Shown: positions 22,658 through 34,720 of the stretch, in pieces
Position numbering within the stretch: position 1 is the stretch's first letter
Layout of the letters: the number at the start of each line of letters is the position of its first letter
Assembly (NCBI GenBank): GCA_030035585.1
Contig: CM057462.1
Span: 138,596,734-138,660,733 of the forward strand
Direction of reading: 5' to 3'
Length of the DNA stretch: 64,000 nt
DNA from: Dugong dugon
Taxonomy: Eukaryota; Chordata; Mammalia; Sirenia; Dugongidae
The notes under the pieces: generated by a model
Told to the model about the DNA's origin: nothing
Seen by the model: the letters and a program-made list of their open reading frames with translations, nothing else
Database searches by the model: none
Made by a program: the position numbers and the translations under genes

Positions 22658-23199
22658 CAAAACCCATTGCTGTCAAGTTGATTGCGACTCATAGTGACCC
22701 TATAGGACAGAGTAGAACTGCCCTATAGGGTTTCTAGGTTGTAATTTTTACAGAGAATATACCATGGACTACCAGAAGAACAAATAAATCTATCTTGGAA
22801 GAAGTACAGCCAGAAGCAAAGATTGTGAGACTTCGTCTCACATCATTTGGACATGTTTGTTATCAGGAGGGACCAGTTCCTGGAGAAGGACATCATGCTT
22901 GGTAAAGTATAGGGTTAGTGAAAAAGAGAAAGACCCTCAACGAGATGGATTAACACAGTGGCTGCAAGAACAGGCTCAAGCATAACAAGGATCATGAAGA
23001 TGGTGCAGGACCGGGCAGTGTTTCTTTCTGTTTTACATACGGTCGCTATGAGTAGGAAGTGACTTGACGGCACCTAACAACAATCTTTACAGAAACAAAC
23101 TGTCACATCTGTCTCCCGAGGAGCAGTTGGTGGGTTCAAACCACCAACTTTTCAGTTAGCAGCCAAGCTCTTAACCACTGTGCCACCAGGGCTCTTCAG
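22658..23199 (-). mobile_element. AfroSINE split by a truncated RTE
   Basis: The two SINE halves, 22658-22754 (AACCAAAACCCATTGCTGTC ... AATTTTTACAGA) and 23094-23199 (AACAAACTGTCACATC ... GTGCCACCAGGGCTC), join into one reverse-oriented AfroSINE. Outer flanks TCTAAGGGTCAAAC (22644-22657) and TCTAAAGGTAAAAC (23200-23213) are its TSD, 12 of 14 matching. Confidence 0.88.
22755..23085 (+). mobile_element. 5'-truncated RTE LINE inside an AfroSINE
   Basis: The last ~330 bp of RTE (ATACCATGGACTACCAGAAG to GACGGCACCTAACAACAATC), flanked by exact TTTACAGA at 22747-22754 and 23086-23093. It is therefore younger than the SINE it splits. Confidence 0.9.
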
Positions 23200-23404
23200 T
23201 CTAAAGGTAAAACGGGATATTTTAGATAGTGCCAAAATAAACATCAGCCAAATTTCAGGGGAGAGAAAAAGTGAAAAACAGAGTCATGGTAGAGAGTCCA
23301 GAGTACAATCCTGACAGTTTTAACTGGAGTCATCTCTTTGTTTTAAAGCCACTTTTATAAAAACCTAGTGTACAGTTACCACATATATACACACATGCAT
23401 GCAT

Positions 23405-23830
23405 CATTCCATTTATTTATTCGTCTTGGCATTTATTGAGCTCTTTTTGATCACCAGTCACTATGCTGCTGTTGTTGTTGATAGTTGCCATGGGGTTGAT
23501 TCCGACTCATGGCGACCCCATGTGTCCATAGTAAAACTGTGCTCCTTAAGCTTTTCAAGGCTGTGAACTTTCAGAAGCAGATCTCCAGGACTGTCTTTCA
23601 GGCTGCCTCTGGGTCGATTTGAACTGCCAACCTTTCAGCTAGTAGTAAAGTTTGCACCACCCAGGGATCGCTCTGCTAGGCTCTGGAATAAAAAGATTTT
23701 AGGATAAAGACATTTTCTATGCCCTTCAGATTGCTCATAATCTGGGAAGGAGAAATAGCTCCATGAATGATAATTATATAACATAATAAAATAAATACAT
23801 CAACAGAAATATGCACAAGTCAAACAGTAA
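23405..23830 (-). mobile_element. Probable L2 3' end, reverse, carrying a SINE
   Basis: CATTTATTGAGCTC near 23431, then CACTATGCT, then after the SINE CTCTGCTAGGCTCTGGAATA; this is the usual reversed L2 end order. Diverged; family call moderate. Confidence 0.5.
23471..23669 (-). mobile_element. AfroSINE, long form, reverse
   Basis: Starts TGTTGTTGTTGATAGTTGCC and contains GATTCCGACTCATGGCGACC, the GCTTTTCAAGGCTGTGAACT block and the head TTTGCACCACCCAGGGATCG. It splits an L2-like host, with related TATGCT/CTCTGCT flanks. Confidence 0.9.
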
Positions 23831-24506
23831 CAGAGCAAGCAATCTTAAAGGTGACATCTAGAACTTGACAAAGACCAAAAATGTTAAACATTTTATTAAA
23901 GACTCTCCACATCTGCCCCCAACACCTTACCTTTTCCAACCTTATTTCTTTTTTTTATACTGTGACACACTCTAAATTCCAACCATATTTGTTCATCAGG
24001 GAAATTAGCTGTTATTTTAGGAAGTCATCTTCTTGTATTAAAATGAACACCAAAAAAAAGCTATTGCAACAGCTTATACTTCCTATAAGTTCTGTAATTA
24101 AAGGTTGTGATTTATTTTGGGGAGGAGCTTTGATAGAATAATTTCTTGCTAAATATAATCACCCTTCTATCAGTGCGATGTATAATCCAAATGACAATCT
24201 AAATTTAGATTCACAGATAATTTAAAAACAATCTATGGTTGGATTTACAGCGCATTTTTTGCTTTGCTGCTCCACCATCTTGCCTAAGAGAGATACCCTA
24301 TTGGTTTTCCCCTTTTCAGGCTAATATTAACATTTTATAATTAAAATTTAAAATTAGCACGCATTTCCTAACCACAAGCCAATGTTGATAGGTTACTGAT
24401 GGATGATGGATGATGAGGAAGGAAACTGTCTAAGGACTAAAATTTGTCTTGCATAATCCCCAAGTAAATAGCCAGATACATTTTCTAATAGCTGTTATCA
24501 ATTTTG

Positions 24507-24533
24507 TCATGTGTGTGCGTGTGTGTGTGTAGT
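24507..24533. repeat. (TG)n microsatellite
   Basis: CATGTGTGTGCGTGTGTGTG then GT units. The rest of 23831-25024 shows no recognised gene or repeat. Confidence 0.85.
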
Positions 24534-25024
24534 CAAGATGCAAACAACTTGCAGAAAAATAGTCTCCTATACCAAAGAGGTCTATGATATGTGCAATAGA
24601 AGTGTTCACAAATAGTGTTTCAGAACCCACCTTTGGGTGGGGTTATATTACTGCCAACGAATTTAATTGTTGTGGTTTATTCTAACACTTACCACCACTT
24701 TGAACGATTAAGGCTGTTTGATCCAACCTTTGAAGACAGCATTTCATGAAGAACCAAGACATCTACTTATGCCTGTCTGGCCCAGCAGTGTGCGTCACAC
24801 CACAGACAGCCTGCCCAGCTGCTTGTTTCCGGTTCCTGTTTTTGTCTGAAAAATGGCAATGTTTGGAATTAAAAATTAGTTGTAAAAGCCCCCAAATATG
24901 ATTCTTTGAAGACAAAACAACAGTATATTTGGTTTTAAAATAAAATACACACTTGTGTACAGCATTAATTCCTTCTAAAAAGAAATTTAAATGTATCTTC
25001 CTGATGAAACTTACAGCACAGCTA

Positions 25025-25470
25025 CTCCTTGCCCTTTTTGTGTTTCCAACTTTTATCAGAACACTGGCTCTCCGGCCTTAGATTACAAGCATGCTCCAGT
25101 TTCCCTTCACCTGAAACACTTTCCCTGGTAGCTAACTGTACTACTCTTCTGTGTCCTCATTTTAATCTCATGCCTGAACCAAAAGCAATCCAACTCTGCT
25201 CTGAAGAAACTGCTTACTCTAAGGTTACCAATTTCCCAGCTCCATTAGCTACTTTCAGGTTCTCATTCTATCCATCTTTTCTGAAGTCTTCAACACCAAG
25301 TATCCAACCCCTCTTCTCTTGACTATTGTTAACTGTCCGACATCCTTCAGTCCTCTTTCTCCCCACTCCCTGTCTGACTCGGAGCATTTCTCAGATTCTC
25401 ATCCTTGGCTCTCATTTCCTTGCTCTACTCTCACTTGACAACCTAGTTTTCTTCCACAGCTTTCTTTTTT
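25025..25470 (+). mobile_element. Probable diverged L2 fragment
   Basis: C/T-rich text such as CCCTTCACCTGAAACACTTT and CTTGGCTCTCATTTCCTTGC resembles the L2 ORF region. Weak call; no ORF. Confidence 0.4.
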
Positions 25471-25479
25471 CTCTCTAAA

Positions 25480-26860
25480 AAGAACTTAAAAAAGCAAAAG
25501 TAATGAATGCCCATTGTAACAATACAAAGAATACAGTGCAGTATCCAGTGAAAGAGAAACTGTCTTCCCCTCCTCCATTCTATTTCTCTTACCTAATGTT
25601 AGCAGCTTCATCAGAGTCTTTCACACAGTTTTTTCTATACATGCGCATATGTGTGTGTGTGTCCCATTATTAGAAAGTGGTACAGGAATAAGATTTTGGA
25701 ACAATTTACATATACGCATATGTATATAAGGGTTGTATCCTTTCACTATACTTATTCAATCTGTATGCTGAGCAAATAATCCCAGAAGCTGGACCATATG
25801 AAGAAAAACGGCATGAGGATTGGAGGAAGATTCATTAACAACCTGCGTTATGCAGATGACACAACTTTGCTGAAACCAAAGAGGATCTGAAGCACTTACT
25901 GAAGAAGATCAAAGACTGCAGCCTTCAATATGAATTATATCTCAACATAAAAAAACATAAATCCTCACAACTGAACCAATAAGCAACATCATGGTAAATG
26001 GAGAAAAGACTGAAGTCATCAAGGATTTCATTTTACTTGGATCCACAACCAATGCCCATGGAAGCAGCAGTCAAGAAATCAAATGACACATTGCATTGGG
26101 CAAATCTGCTGCAAAAGACCTCTTTGGAATGTTAAAAAGCAAAGATGTCACTTTAAGGACTAAGGTGTGCCTGACCCAAGCCATGGTGTTTTCAATCGCC
26201 TCATATGCATGCAAAAACTGGGCAATGAATAAGGAAGACAGAAGAGGAATTGATGCCTTTGAGGTATGGTGCTGGTGAAGAATGTTGAATGTATCATTGC
26301 CAAAAGAACGAACAAATCTGTCTTGGAAGCGGTACAGCCGGAATGCTCCTTAGAAGCAAGGATGGCAAGACTTGTATCACGTACTTTGGACATGTTATCA
26401 GGAGGGACCAGTCCTTGGAGAAGGACATCAAGCCTGGTAAAATAGAGGGTCAGTGAAAAAGAGGAAGACCCTCAATGAGATGGATTGACACAGTGGCTGC
26501 AACAATGGGCTCAAACATAACAAAGATTGTGAAGATGGTGCAGGATCAGGCAGTGTTTCATTCTGTTGTACGTAGGGTCGTTATGAGTCAGAACCAACTC
26601 GATATGTATATAATATATATTCATCCATATATGTATTTACATATATATTTTGTTACACAATTTGAATCACACTAAATATTGTTCTGCAACTTGTATTTTT
26701 TCTCTACAACAAATCATGAGTATCTTTCTGAATTATTTGCATATGGAGCTATGTAATCCTTTAAAAGGCTGCAAAGTATTCCATAGTATGGCAGTACGAA
26801 ACTTTTAAGCTCCTTATGTACATCTCCACATGGTCTTCCACCAGCAAATGAAACTCAAAA
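25480..26860 (-). mobile_element. Old L1 fragment, reverse, split by an RTE
   Basis: The flanking text reads as one old L1 end: to 25729, then from 26614 with TTGAATCACACTAAATATTGTTCTGCAACTTG near 26660 (partly) and AGTATTCCATAGTATGGCAG from 26777. The RTE insertion with a 12-bp TSD lies between. Confidence 0.65.
25730..26601 (+). mobile_element. 5'-truncated RTE LINE with clean TSD but missing tail
   Basis: Begins in the reverse transcriptase (GGTTGTATCCTTTCACTATA), carries the YADD box region (TTATGCAGATGACACAACTT near 25847) and the thumb region (QAMVFSIASYACKNW in the frame 26096-26278), and runs to GAGTCAGAACCAACTCG. The flanks ATATGTATATAA at 25718-25729 and 26602-26613 are identical. 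The canonical last bases (ACGGCACCTAACAAC) are absent. Several stops. Confidence 0.92.
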
Positions 26861-26879
26861 TTAAAACCCCAAATCATAT

Positions 26880-27540
26880 AATTTCCATTCTAAATTGTTC
26901 TTCCTTCTGTGTTCCATATCTTGGTTAATGTTATCACCATCCCATCACGTATGTAAACTAAATCTAGCCCTGACATTTCCTTTAAGTCACAGACACAGTC
27001 TTCACTGTCTATATGTGGTGGTTTGGAGAAAACAGTGTGGTGGATGACATCATATCTGGCCTGAAGGAGCCCGCTGTAACTCACTGAGGAGACAGACATA
27101 CAAACAGATCAATCATTGCAATAACTTCCTTACTCGTTTTCCTGCTCATAATTTACTCCTAATCTTATATCACTTTCACAGTACCCTCAGATTACTCCTG
27201 AAAAAAAGCTTTGGTCTTTGCTCAAAATCCTATAGTTTTCTATTTCTTGCAAAATAAAGATTCACCACTTAGTCTAGCATTGTAGACTTTGCCCTTTACA
27301 TTCTACTCTACCCCTTTCCCTTCCCTTTCTACTTCCTGATCCCCTACCCATTCATCAAAGATTAATTCAAATGATATCTTTTTTATGAATTCTTCCAGGA
27401 TCCTTCTAGGAATAATTAACGTGTCACTTCTATTCTTCTTTTGTTATAGCATTAATGTACATTCTGCTTTGTTTTATAATTATTTATATGCACATCTGTC
27501 TCCATTGTTAGAGTGGGATAGGAATAAGATTTGAGGGGAA
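26880..27540 (+). mobile_element. L2 LINE fragment
   Basis: CTTGGTTAATGTTATCACCATC near 26922, TTGCAATAACTTCCTTACTCG near 27115, CCCTCAGATTACTCCTGAAA near 27183 and GCTCAAAATCCTATAG near 27220 match L2 order. About 100 bp near 26990-27090 does not fit and may be inserted. Confidence 0.6.
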
Positions 27541-27544
27541 CTTT

Positions 27545-28425
27545 TTTTCACAAAGTAATATTAACAGAAATATTTTGAATTTGAAGAATAAGCTTATTTT
27601 TTATTCCATCTGAAGGTTATTTCATTCCTTCTACTTACATAGTTTCATTGATATCTCTGTTTATGAGTTTCAGAGAATCAAATACCATGATGGTAACATT
27701 TATTTTGTGTATAAAGAATATACTTGTTTTATAAAATAACTTCACACCAAATTTAACTAATTCTCCAGAAAGGATTTTATTGCCCAGTGTCACAGTGAAA
27801 TTACATAGCAAGAAACCTTCATTAATGAAGAGTAATTATTAGAGTGTGGTAATCTCACATGCAAAGTAGTATTATAATAAAGTATATGTATTACACGTGG
27901 CCAAAATGAATTAACATTGCTTACTGTTTTGATTAAAAGATCAAAGATTTTTAAAATCATGTCTTTGCACCTTTTGCACGTAATCTACTGAATCCAGTAA
28001 TAAGTGATAACAAACCCCTATCATTTATGTAAATGTTCAGAAGCCTGACTGTAGTGAGATGTGGATTAGCTTTTACGGAGGAATGAGGAGTGCAAATATG
28101 TAATCTTCTCACATGCGTGCAAGGATTGGATAATTTCCTTCTTTCTTTTTTTTTTAAATTATTTTTTCAGTTGAGAGCCCTTTACTGATACAAAAGTGAT
28201 TTTGTGTTGCTATTAGATCTTTATTTGATACACTGGCCAGGAGGACAGCTAACTGGAGTTTCCTTGAAGCTTCCACAAGAATCATGAAGAGCCGTGGAAG
28301 GAATATATGATGGAGGTTAGTTTAGTTAGTTTTCCCTGCTTATCGCAGTTAGAATTAAATATTATTCATCTGGATATGTGTTTTATTGAAGTATCCCTAC
28401 ATTTCTGCATTTTGTTGAGAGGCAG
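27545..28425. other. No gene seen
   Basis: AT-rich unique DNA, with a T-run near 28147. Confidence 0.5.
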
Positions 28426-28429
28426 TTTG

Positions 28430-28690
28430 GCTGTTGTAGGGGAAATAGCGTGGACTTTGAAGTCAGACTGTCCTAAACTTTAGTTCTGGCTCTGTTGCTT
28501 ACTAACATTGTGACTTTGAGCAAGTTACTTATATTCTCTTAACTTCAGCTTCCTCATTTATAAAGCCTTAAAGGGCTGTTTGTAGGGATTAAATGAGATA
28601 GAGCATGTAAAGTATCTGTCACAACACCTGGCACATGATAGGCTCTCAGTAACTGACAATTACTGGTATGATCAACATCATCATCATTAT
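28430..28690 (+). mobile_element. MIR SINE
   Basis: Near full length: GTGGACTTTGAAGTCAGACTG, GTTCTGGCTCTGTTGCTTAC, TGTGACTTTGAGCAAGTTAC, GGATTAAATGAGATAG, ACACCTGGCACATGATAGG. Confidence 0.9.
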
Positions 28691-28924
28691 TGGATAGTGT
28701 TTCTTAGGCTTTATCTTTTTTGTTATTGTGAACTGGAAAATGGAACAAACTGGGTTTATAATCTGAATTTTCATTTCTGGCTTCCCCTCTATTATAAACC
28801 CTTCAGTGCTTTGTAATGTGGTACTCTATCTCCAGTATCTCATGTATCTTTTCAGACTACATCTATGCATATGTAATTTTTTAACACAAACGAGATCATA
28901 CTATATATATTGTAATTAAACCTC

Positions 28925-30115
28925 CTTTTTCCCCACTCATTACTGGCTTCTGGACATCTTACCATGTTGATGTCCATAAATCTACTCTGTCCATTTTTTA
29001 AGACTTTTTATTTGGAAATAATTTCAAATTTACAGAAAAGTTGCAAGAATAAAAATAACACGAAGAAAATTCCTAAACTCTTTACCCTCAGATTTATCTT
29101 TTGTTAATATTTTACCCCATTTGCTTTATTGTTCTCATTTATGTATATATACACGTATATATTTTTTTAATTTGAGGATAAGTAACCTCATGGTCCTTTA
29201 CTGTTATATTCTTGAATGTGTATTTTCCTAAGAATAGGGATAGTCACTTGCATGAACACAGTACAGTTATCCACTTCAGTAAAATTAAACTTGATACAGT
29301 ACTTTTATCCAATCTACTATTTGATTCCAATTTTGTCAATTGGTCAGTTAGTATTTCTTCTTCTCCAGTAAGAATCCAACCTTAAATGTGGAATTGTGTT
29401 GTCTTTTTTTTTTTTTTTAGCCTCCTTTAATCTAGAACTTTTCCATAGCTTTTCTGTCTTTTACGACATTGACATATTTGAAGACTACCACTTACCTCTC
29501 CTGTTTTTATAGAATGTTCCTCATTTGAGTTTGTCTGAAGTTTCTTCATGATTGTTGTTGTTAGTTGGTATTGGGTCGATTTCAACTCCTGGTGACCCCA
29601 TTTGTGCAGAGTAGAACTGCTACATAGGATTTTCAAGGCTGTGACCTTTCTGAAGCAGATTGCCAGGCCTGTCTTCTGAGATGCTCAGGGTGGGTTTGAA
29701 CTGCCAACCTTTCAGCTAGTAGTCAAGTTGTTAACTGTTTGCACCACCCAGGGACTTCTATACTCCTACTAAGTTATATGAAAGTAAAAAAGCCTTCTCC
29801 TACACTATGTATTATTAGTCTTTTTTGACTTTGTCATCTTTGTCGATCTTCTAAACAAACGAATATATATATATATCATTACTGTTTTAATTTGCATTTT
29901 TTGATTCTGTTTAGTATTATTTAATATTGGTTATTTATAATTTGTCATTCATTTGTGAGTTGCTTGTGAGTTTGCCCATTTTTAGTGGGTTTGATTGCCA
30001 TTTCTAGTGGGTTGGTATTATCCCCTTTCTCTTACACCTATTATATAGATTTGGAATATATTATACGTGTTAATTTTTATTGCCAATGTTGTTCTTGGTT
30101 TGATATTTTCAATTT
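28925..30115 (-). mobile_element. Old L1 3' UTR/end, reverse, split by a SINE
   Basis: TTTGGAAATAATTTCAAATTTACAGAAAAGTTGC near 29010 (partly), CCTCCTTTAATCTAGAACTTTTCC near 29420 and TTTTAATTTGCATTTTTTGA near 29885 are typical of old L1 ends. The AfroSINE at 29552-29756 splits it. Confidence 0.65.
29552..29756 (-). mobile_element. AfroSINE, long form, reverse
   Basis: TTGTTGTTGTTAGTTGGTAT at the left; TCAAGGCTGTGACCTTTCTG and CCAACCTTTCAGCTAGTAGT inside; head TTTGCACCACCCAGGGACTT at the right. Confidence 0.92.
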
Positions 30116-31039
30116 TGTTAATGGTGCACTTCTTCAGAAAATTCTTAATCAAAGTCCTGTTCAATCTGTGGTGATTATGTTCTATAAAATCGCTGCAAAA
30201 ACAGAAGTAGTGAGTACCAAACCAGCCATGTTCAACCTCAGCTGGGAAGTGTGCACAGGGCAACTCAAGTTTTTTGCTGCTTTGTGCATGTACGTGCCTG
30301 GGAATGATCATGGAAGCACCGTGAGTATTGATTTGGAGGCTACAAATTAATGTAATGATAAATCTTTTTTTTCCTGAAATGGTTCATAATAAAAATTAAA
30401 TGTAAAATAGTAATAGTGGCAATAGCAGTTATCCTTTTTTCTTGCTTTGCCCTTACTTTCATAGGCATGCTTCTAATGTTTCATCAGAGTGGACAGTGTT
30501 GATTGACTCACCGGCATTCATGCTTCATTTCTTGGTTCCTAATAGAACCCCCTCCACCTCACAGCCATGTGCTTTGGAGATTTAGTTATGCTTAGTCTTA
30601 GCTAATTGGCACCTGATAGTCCTGTCAAGCCAGTTATTGGTCTTAGTGGGAACACATGACCTAACTTGGCCCCATAAAATGGAATGGATGGATGTACATA
30701 TTCTACAGTTGAATAAGACATTCTTTTTTTCCTGTCTCTCCTAGAGGTGAACAGGGAAGCATATTGTTCCAGTTGTTGCTAGCATCCATCTTATTTATGT
30801 CAAAACAAACCAGCCTTAGGATGAAGCCATCATTGCAAACAACAGAAGAGGGAGAATAAGTCCCTGATGACATTATTAAGCCCCAGAATCAGCCAAACAT
30901 AAAGGCTGCACCACTTCAGTTCTTCCTTTTTTATCAGATAGTAATTTTTCTTATTATTTAAACACGTTTGGGTTGAGGCTTCTACTCCCGGCAGCTGGAA
31001 GCACCCTGAGTGTTATGATGATGCTGGTTACTGATTTAT
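30116..31039. other. No gene seen; possible old LTR-like or DNA repeat
   Basis: No family assigned with confidence. 30160-30350 (CAATCTGTGGTGATTATG ... GGAATGATCATGGAAGCACC) has a 121-codon frame (29985-30350) but no recognised domain. 30880-30990 resembles the 3' end of an old LTR (GCTGCACCACTTCAGTTC, then TTTGGGTTGAGGC). Confidence 0.35.
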
Positions 31040-31200
31040 GACTTATATATTTTTTCTTATGTTAGCAAAATACCTTTCTATTTCTGCTTTCTTTACAACT
31101 TTCATCATGAATCATTGTTGATTCTATCAAATGCTGCTTCTTCGCACCTCAGGAGATAATCATCCTTTATATGCTTTGACCTGTTAATATTGTGAATTTT

Positions 31201-31670
31201 GTTGTTGTTGTTGTTGTTAGGTGCTGTCGAGTCAGTTACAACTCATAGTGACAACAGAATGAAACACCGGCCAGTCCCACGCATCCTCACAATCATTGCT
31301 GTGTTTGAGCCTAGTGTTGCAGCCACTGTGTCAATCCGTCTTGTTGAGGATCTTCCGCTTTTTCACTGACTTTCTACATTACCAAGCATGATGTCCTTCT
31401 CCAGGGACTGGTTTTTCCTCATTGCATGTTTAAAGCCTCGTCATCCTTGCTTCCAAAGGGCATTCTGGCTGTACTTCTTCCAAGACAGATTTGTTCGTTC
31501 TTCTGGCAGTCATGGTATGTTCAATATACATCTCCAAGACCATGATTCACAGGCATCAATTCTTCTTCAGTCTTCTTTATTCATTGTGCAGATTTTGTGT
31601 GCATATAATGCAACTGAAAATACCCTGGCTTGGGCTAGGTGCATCTTAGTTCTCAAAGTGACATCGTTGC
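31201..31670 (-). mobile_element. 5'-truncated RTE LINE
   Basis: Starts with the reversed (CAA)n tail (GTTGTTGTTGTTGTTGTTAG) and extends through GGTGCTGTCGAGTCAGTT to the thumb region (CCCTGGCTTGGGCTAGGTGC). Exact TGAATTTT flanks at 31193-31200 and 31671-31678 are the TSD. No intact frame. Confidence 0.92.
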
Positions 31671-31799
31671 TGAATTTTATTAGATTTTCTAAATAGGAAC
31701 TATCTTTGCATTTTTAGATAAACCCCACTTAATCTTGGTATATTGATCTTTTAATGTACTATAATATTCTGTTTGCTAAAATTTTGGTTTAGAAATTTT

Positions 31800-33996
31800 T
31801 TCCCTTTTTATTGTACTCTAGATGAAGGTTTACAGAATAAACTAGCTTCTCATTAAAAAATTAGTACACATATTGTGTTGTGACATTGGTTGCCAATCCC
31901 ACAACATGTCAACACTCTCCCCTTCTCAACCTTGGGTTCCCCGTTACCAGCTTTACTGTCCCCTCCGGCCTTCTCGTCCTTGCTCCTGGGCTGGTGTGCC
32001 CATTTAGTCTCATTTTGTTTTATGGGCCTGTCTAAGCTTTGGTTGAAGGGTGAACCTCAGGAGTGACTTCATTACTGAGCTAAAAGGATGTCCAGGGGCC
32101 ATACTCTTAGGGTTTCTCCAGTCTCTGTCAGACCAGTAAGTCTGGTATTTTTTTTTTTTTTTTTTTTTGAGTTAGAATTTTGTTCTACATTTTTCTCCAG
32201 CTCTGTCCAGGACCCTCTATTGTGAGCCTGTCAGAGCTGTTGGTGGTGGTAGCCAGGCACCATCTACTTGTGCTGGACTCAGTGTGGTGGAGGCTGTAGT
32301 ACTTTTGGTTCGTCAGCCATTTGGACTAATCTTTCCCTTGTGTCTTTGGTTTTCTTCATTCTCCCTTGCTCCAGACGGGGTGAGACCAGCGGAGTATCTT
32401 AGATGGCAGCTCACAAGCTTTTAAGACCCCAGATACTACTCAACAAAGTAGAATGTAGAACATTTTCTATTTAAACTGTGTTCTGCCTATTGAGCTAGAT
32501 GTTCCCTGAGACCGTGGTTCCACAGCCCTCAACCCAGTAATTCGGTCCCTCAGGGAGTTTGGATGTGTCTGTGGAGCTTTCATGACCTTGCCTTGGACAA
32601 GTTGTGCTGGCTTCCCCAGTATTGTGTACTGTCTTACCCTTCATCAAAGTTACCACTTATCTATTATCTATTTAGTGTTTTTCCATCCCCACCCCTCCCC
32701 TCCCTTGTAACCGTCAAAGATGGTTTCTTCTGTGTAAACCTTTTCATGAGTTTTCATAATAGTGGTCTCGTACAATATTTGTCCTTTTGTAATTGACTTA
32801 TTTCACTCAGCATAATGCCCTCCAGATTCATCCATGTTGTGAGATGCTTCACAGATTCATCATTGTTCTTTATAGTTGTGTAGTATTCATCGAGTGTATG
32901 TATATCCATTCATCTGTTGTTTCCATCTCTTTGCTACTGTTAACAATGCTGCAATCAACATGGGTGTGCATATGTCTATTTGTGTGATGACTCTTGTCTC
33001 TCTAGGATATATTCCTAAGAGTGGAATTGCTGGATCATATGGTATTTCTATTTCTAGCTTTTTAAGGAAGGGCCATATCATCTTCCAAAATGGTTGTACC
33101 ATTTTGCATTCCCACTAGCAGTGCGTAAGAGTTCCAATCTCCCCGCAGCCTCTCCAACATTTATTTTCTGTTTTTTTGATTCGTGCCAGTAATGCTGGGG
33201 TGAGATGGTATCTCACTGCAGTTTTAATTTGCATTTCTCTAATGGCTAGTGATGTGTCTGTTAGCCACTTGAATGTCTTCTTTGGTGAAGTGTCTGTTCA
33301 TTTCCTTTGCCCGTTTTTAAATTGGATAATTTATCTTTTTGTTGTAAAGGTGTTGGATTTTCCTGTAGATTTTAGACATTAGACCTTTGTCGAATTTGTC
33401 ATAGCCAAAATTTTTTCCCAGCCTCTAGGTTCTCTTTTTACTCTTTGGTGAAATCTTTTGATGAACATAAGTGTTTAATTTTTAGAAGATCCCAGCTATC
33501 TAGCTTATCTTCTGGAGTTTTTGTGTTGTTAGTTATGGTTTGTATCCTGTTAATGCCATATATCAGTGCCTGTAGCGTTGATCCTATTTTTTTCTTCTGT
33601 TGATGGGCATCTAGGTTGTTAGTTCTTTATAGTTTTTGGTTTTATATTTAGGTCTTTGATCCATTTTGAATTAGTTTTTGTGTATGGTGGGTGGTATGGG
33701 TCCTGTTTCATTTTTTTTGTAGATGGACATCCAGTTTTGCCAGAACCATTTGTTAAAAACACTGCCTTTTTCCCATCTGATGGACTTTGAGCCCTTGTGA
33801 AAGTTCAAGTGACTGTAGGTGGATAGATTTACATCTGGGTTCTCAATTCTGTTCTATTGTTTAATGTATCTGTTGTTATACCAGTACTAGGCTGTTCTGA
33901 CTACCGTAGCTGTATAGTAAGTTCTGAGGTCAGCTAGTGCGAGTCTTCCTACTTTATTCTTCTTCAATAGTGCTTTACTTATCCAGGGCCTCTTCA
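31800..33996 (-). mobile_element. 5'-truncated L1 of the younger lineage
   Basis: 3' UTR first (TGTACTCTAGATGAAGGTTT ... AAGACCCCAGATACTACTC near 32425), then ORF2 C-terminus up to AGGCTGTTCTGACTACCG and TTACTTATCCAGGGCCTCTT. A 71-codon minus frame at 32887-33102 holds the FLKKLEIEIPYDPAIPLLGI segment. Flanks GTTTAGAAATTTT (31787-31799) and GTTTAGAATTTT (33997-34008) are the TSD, with one indel. Confidence 0.9.
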
Positions 33997-34339
33997 GTTT
34001 AGAATTTTGATTGCTATTCATAACTAAGATTGATCTGTATAATTTTCTTTTTATGTGCATCATTTGCCATATTTTATCATCCATGTTGTGCTGACTTTTA
34101 AAAAATAATTGGAAAATGTTTCTTCTCTGTGCTCTAGAAGAGCTTAAATAGCATAGTTATTATGTCTTACTTGAAAGCTTAACAGAATTCACCCTTGAGG
34201 TGACTTTTTGAGGAGTTATTCTTTGGCAGTTTTCAATTTATTTTTAAGTTTCTTATCTTTCTTTAATTTTGGTAATTTGTATTTTCCTAGAAAATTAATT
34301 TTTCAATAGTAATCTGGCAATTTTATAACTATATATTAA

Positions 34340-34720
34340 TATTTTGTATATATTTACATATATATAGATTTTAAATGTGCATAGCCTTTGATCCAGAAAT
34401 TCCACTTTTAGGAATATATCCTACAGCTATATTTGCACATGCACCTCAGATTGAGTTTGTTGTTTTTTTAATACTGGAAACAGCCTAAATGTCTATGAAA
34501 AGGAAAATGTTAACAAAATTTTGGTACATCAATTTACAGGTAAAAAACCACTTAAAAAGGATATGAGAAATTATATGATCTGATATAAAGAGACTTCCAA
34601 GATGTATTGCTAAGAAAAAAAATTATAGAACAATGTGTATAGTATGATTCCATTTATATATAAACAAGAATACATGCACACACAAATACACAGTGAAAGG
34701 TCTGGTTATAATTAGAGATG
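34340..34720 (+). mobile_element. Old L1 3' fragment
   Basis: Forward L1 text: CCTTTGATCCAGAAATTCCAC (34386), AGGAATATATCCTACAGC, AACAGCCTAAATGTCTATG, and GTATAGTATGATTCCATTTA (34637). Confidence 0.75.

Larger units (their letters stand above)
31040..34330 (-). mobile_element. Old L1 ORF2 host, split by an RTE and a younger L1
   Basis: Three separated pieces give one continuous old L1 on the minus strand: 31040-31200 (GATTCTATCAAATGCTGCTTC), 31671-31799 (GATAAACCCCACTTAATCTTGG), and 33997-34330 (GATTGATCTGTATAATTTTC; AGAATTCACCCTTGAGGTGA). The order matches the reversed reverse-transcriptase region. Both inserts carry their own TSDs. Confidence 0.8.

Noticed and set aside
29985-30350. 121-codon ORF and its reverse partner
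   Set aside because: Begins in old L1 sequence, no domain, no splice or start context.
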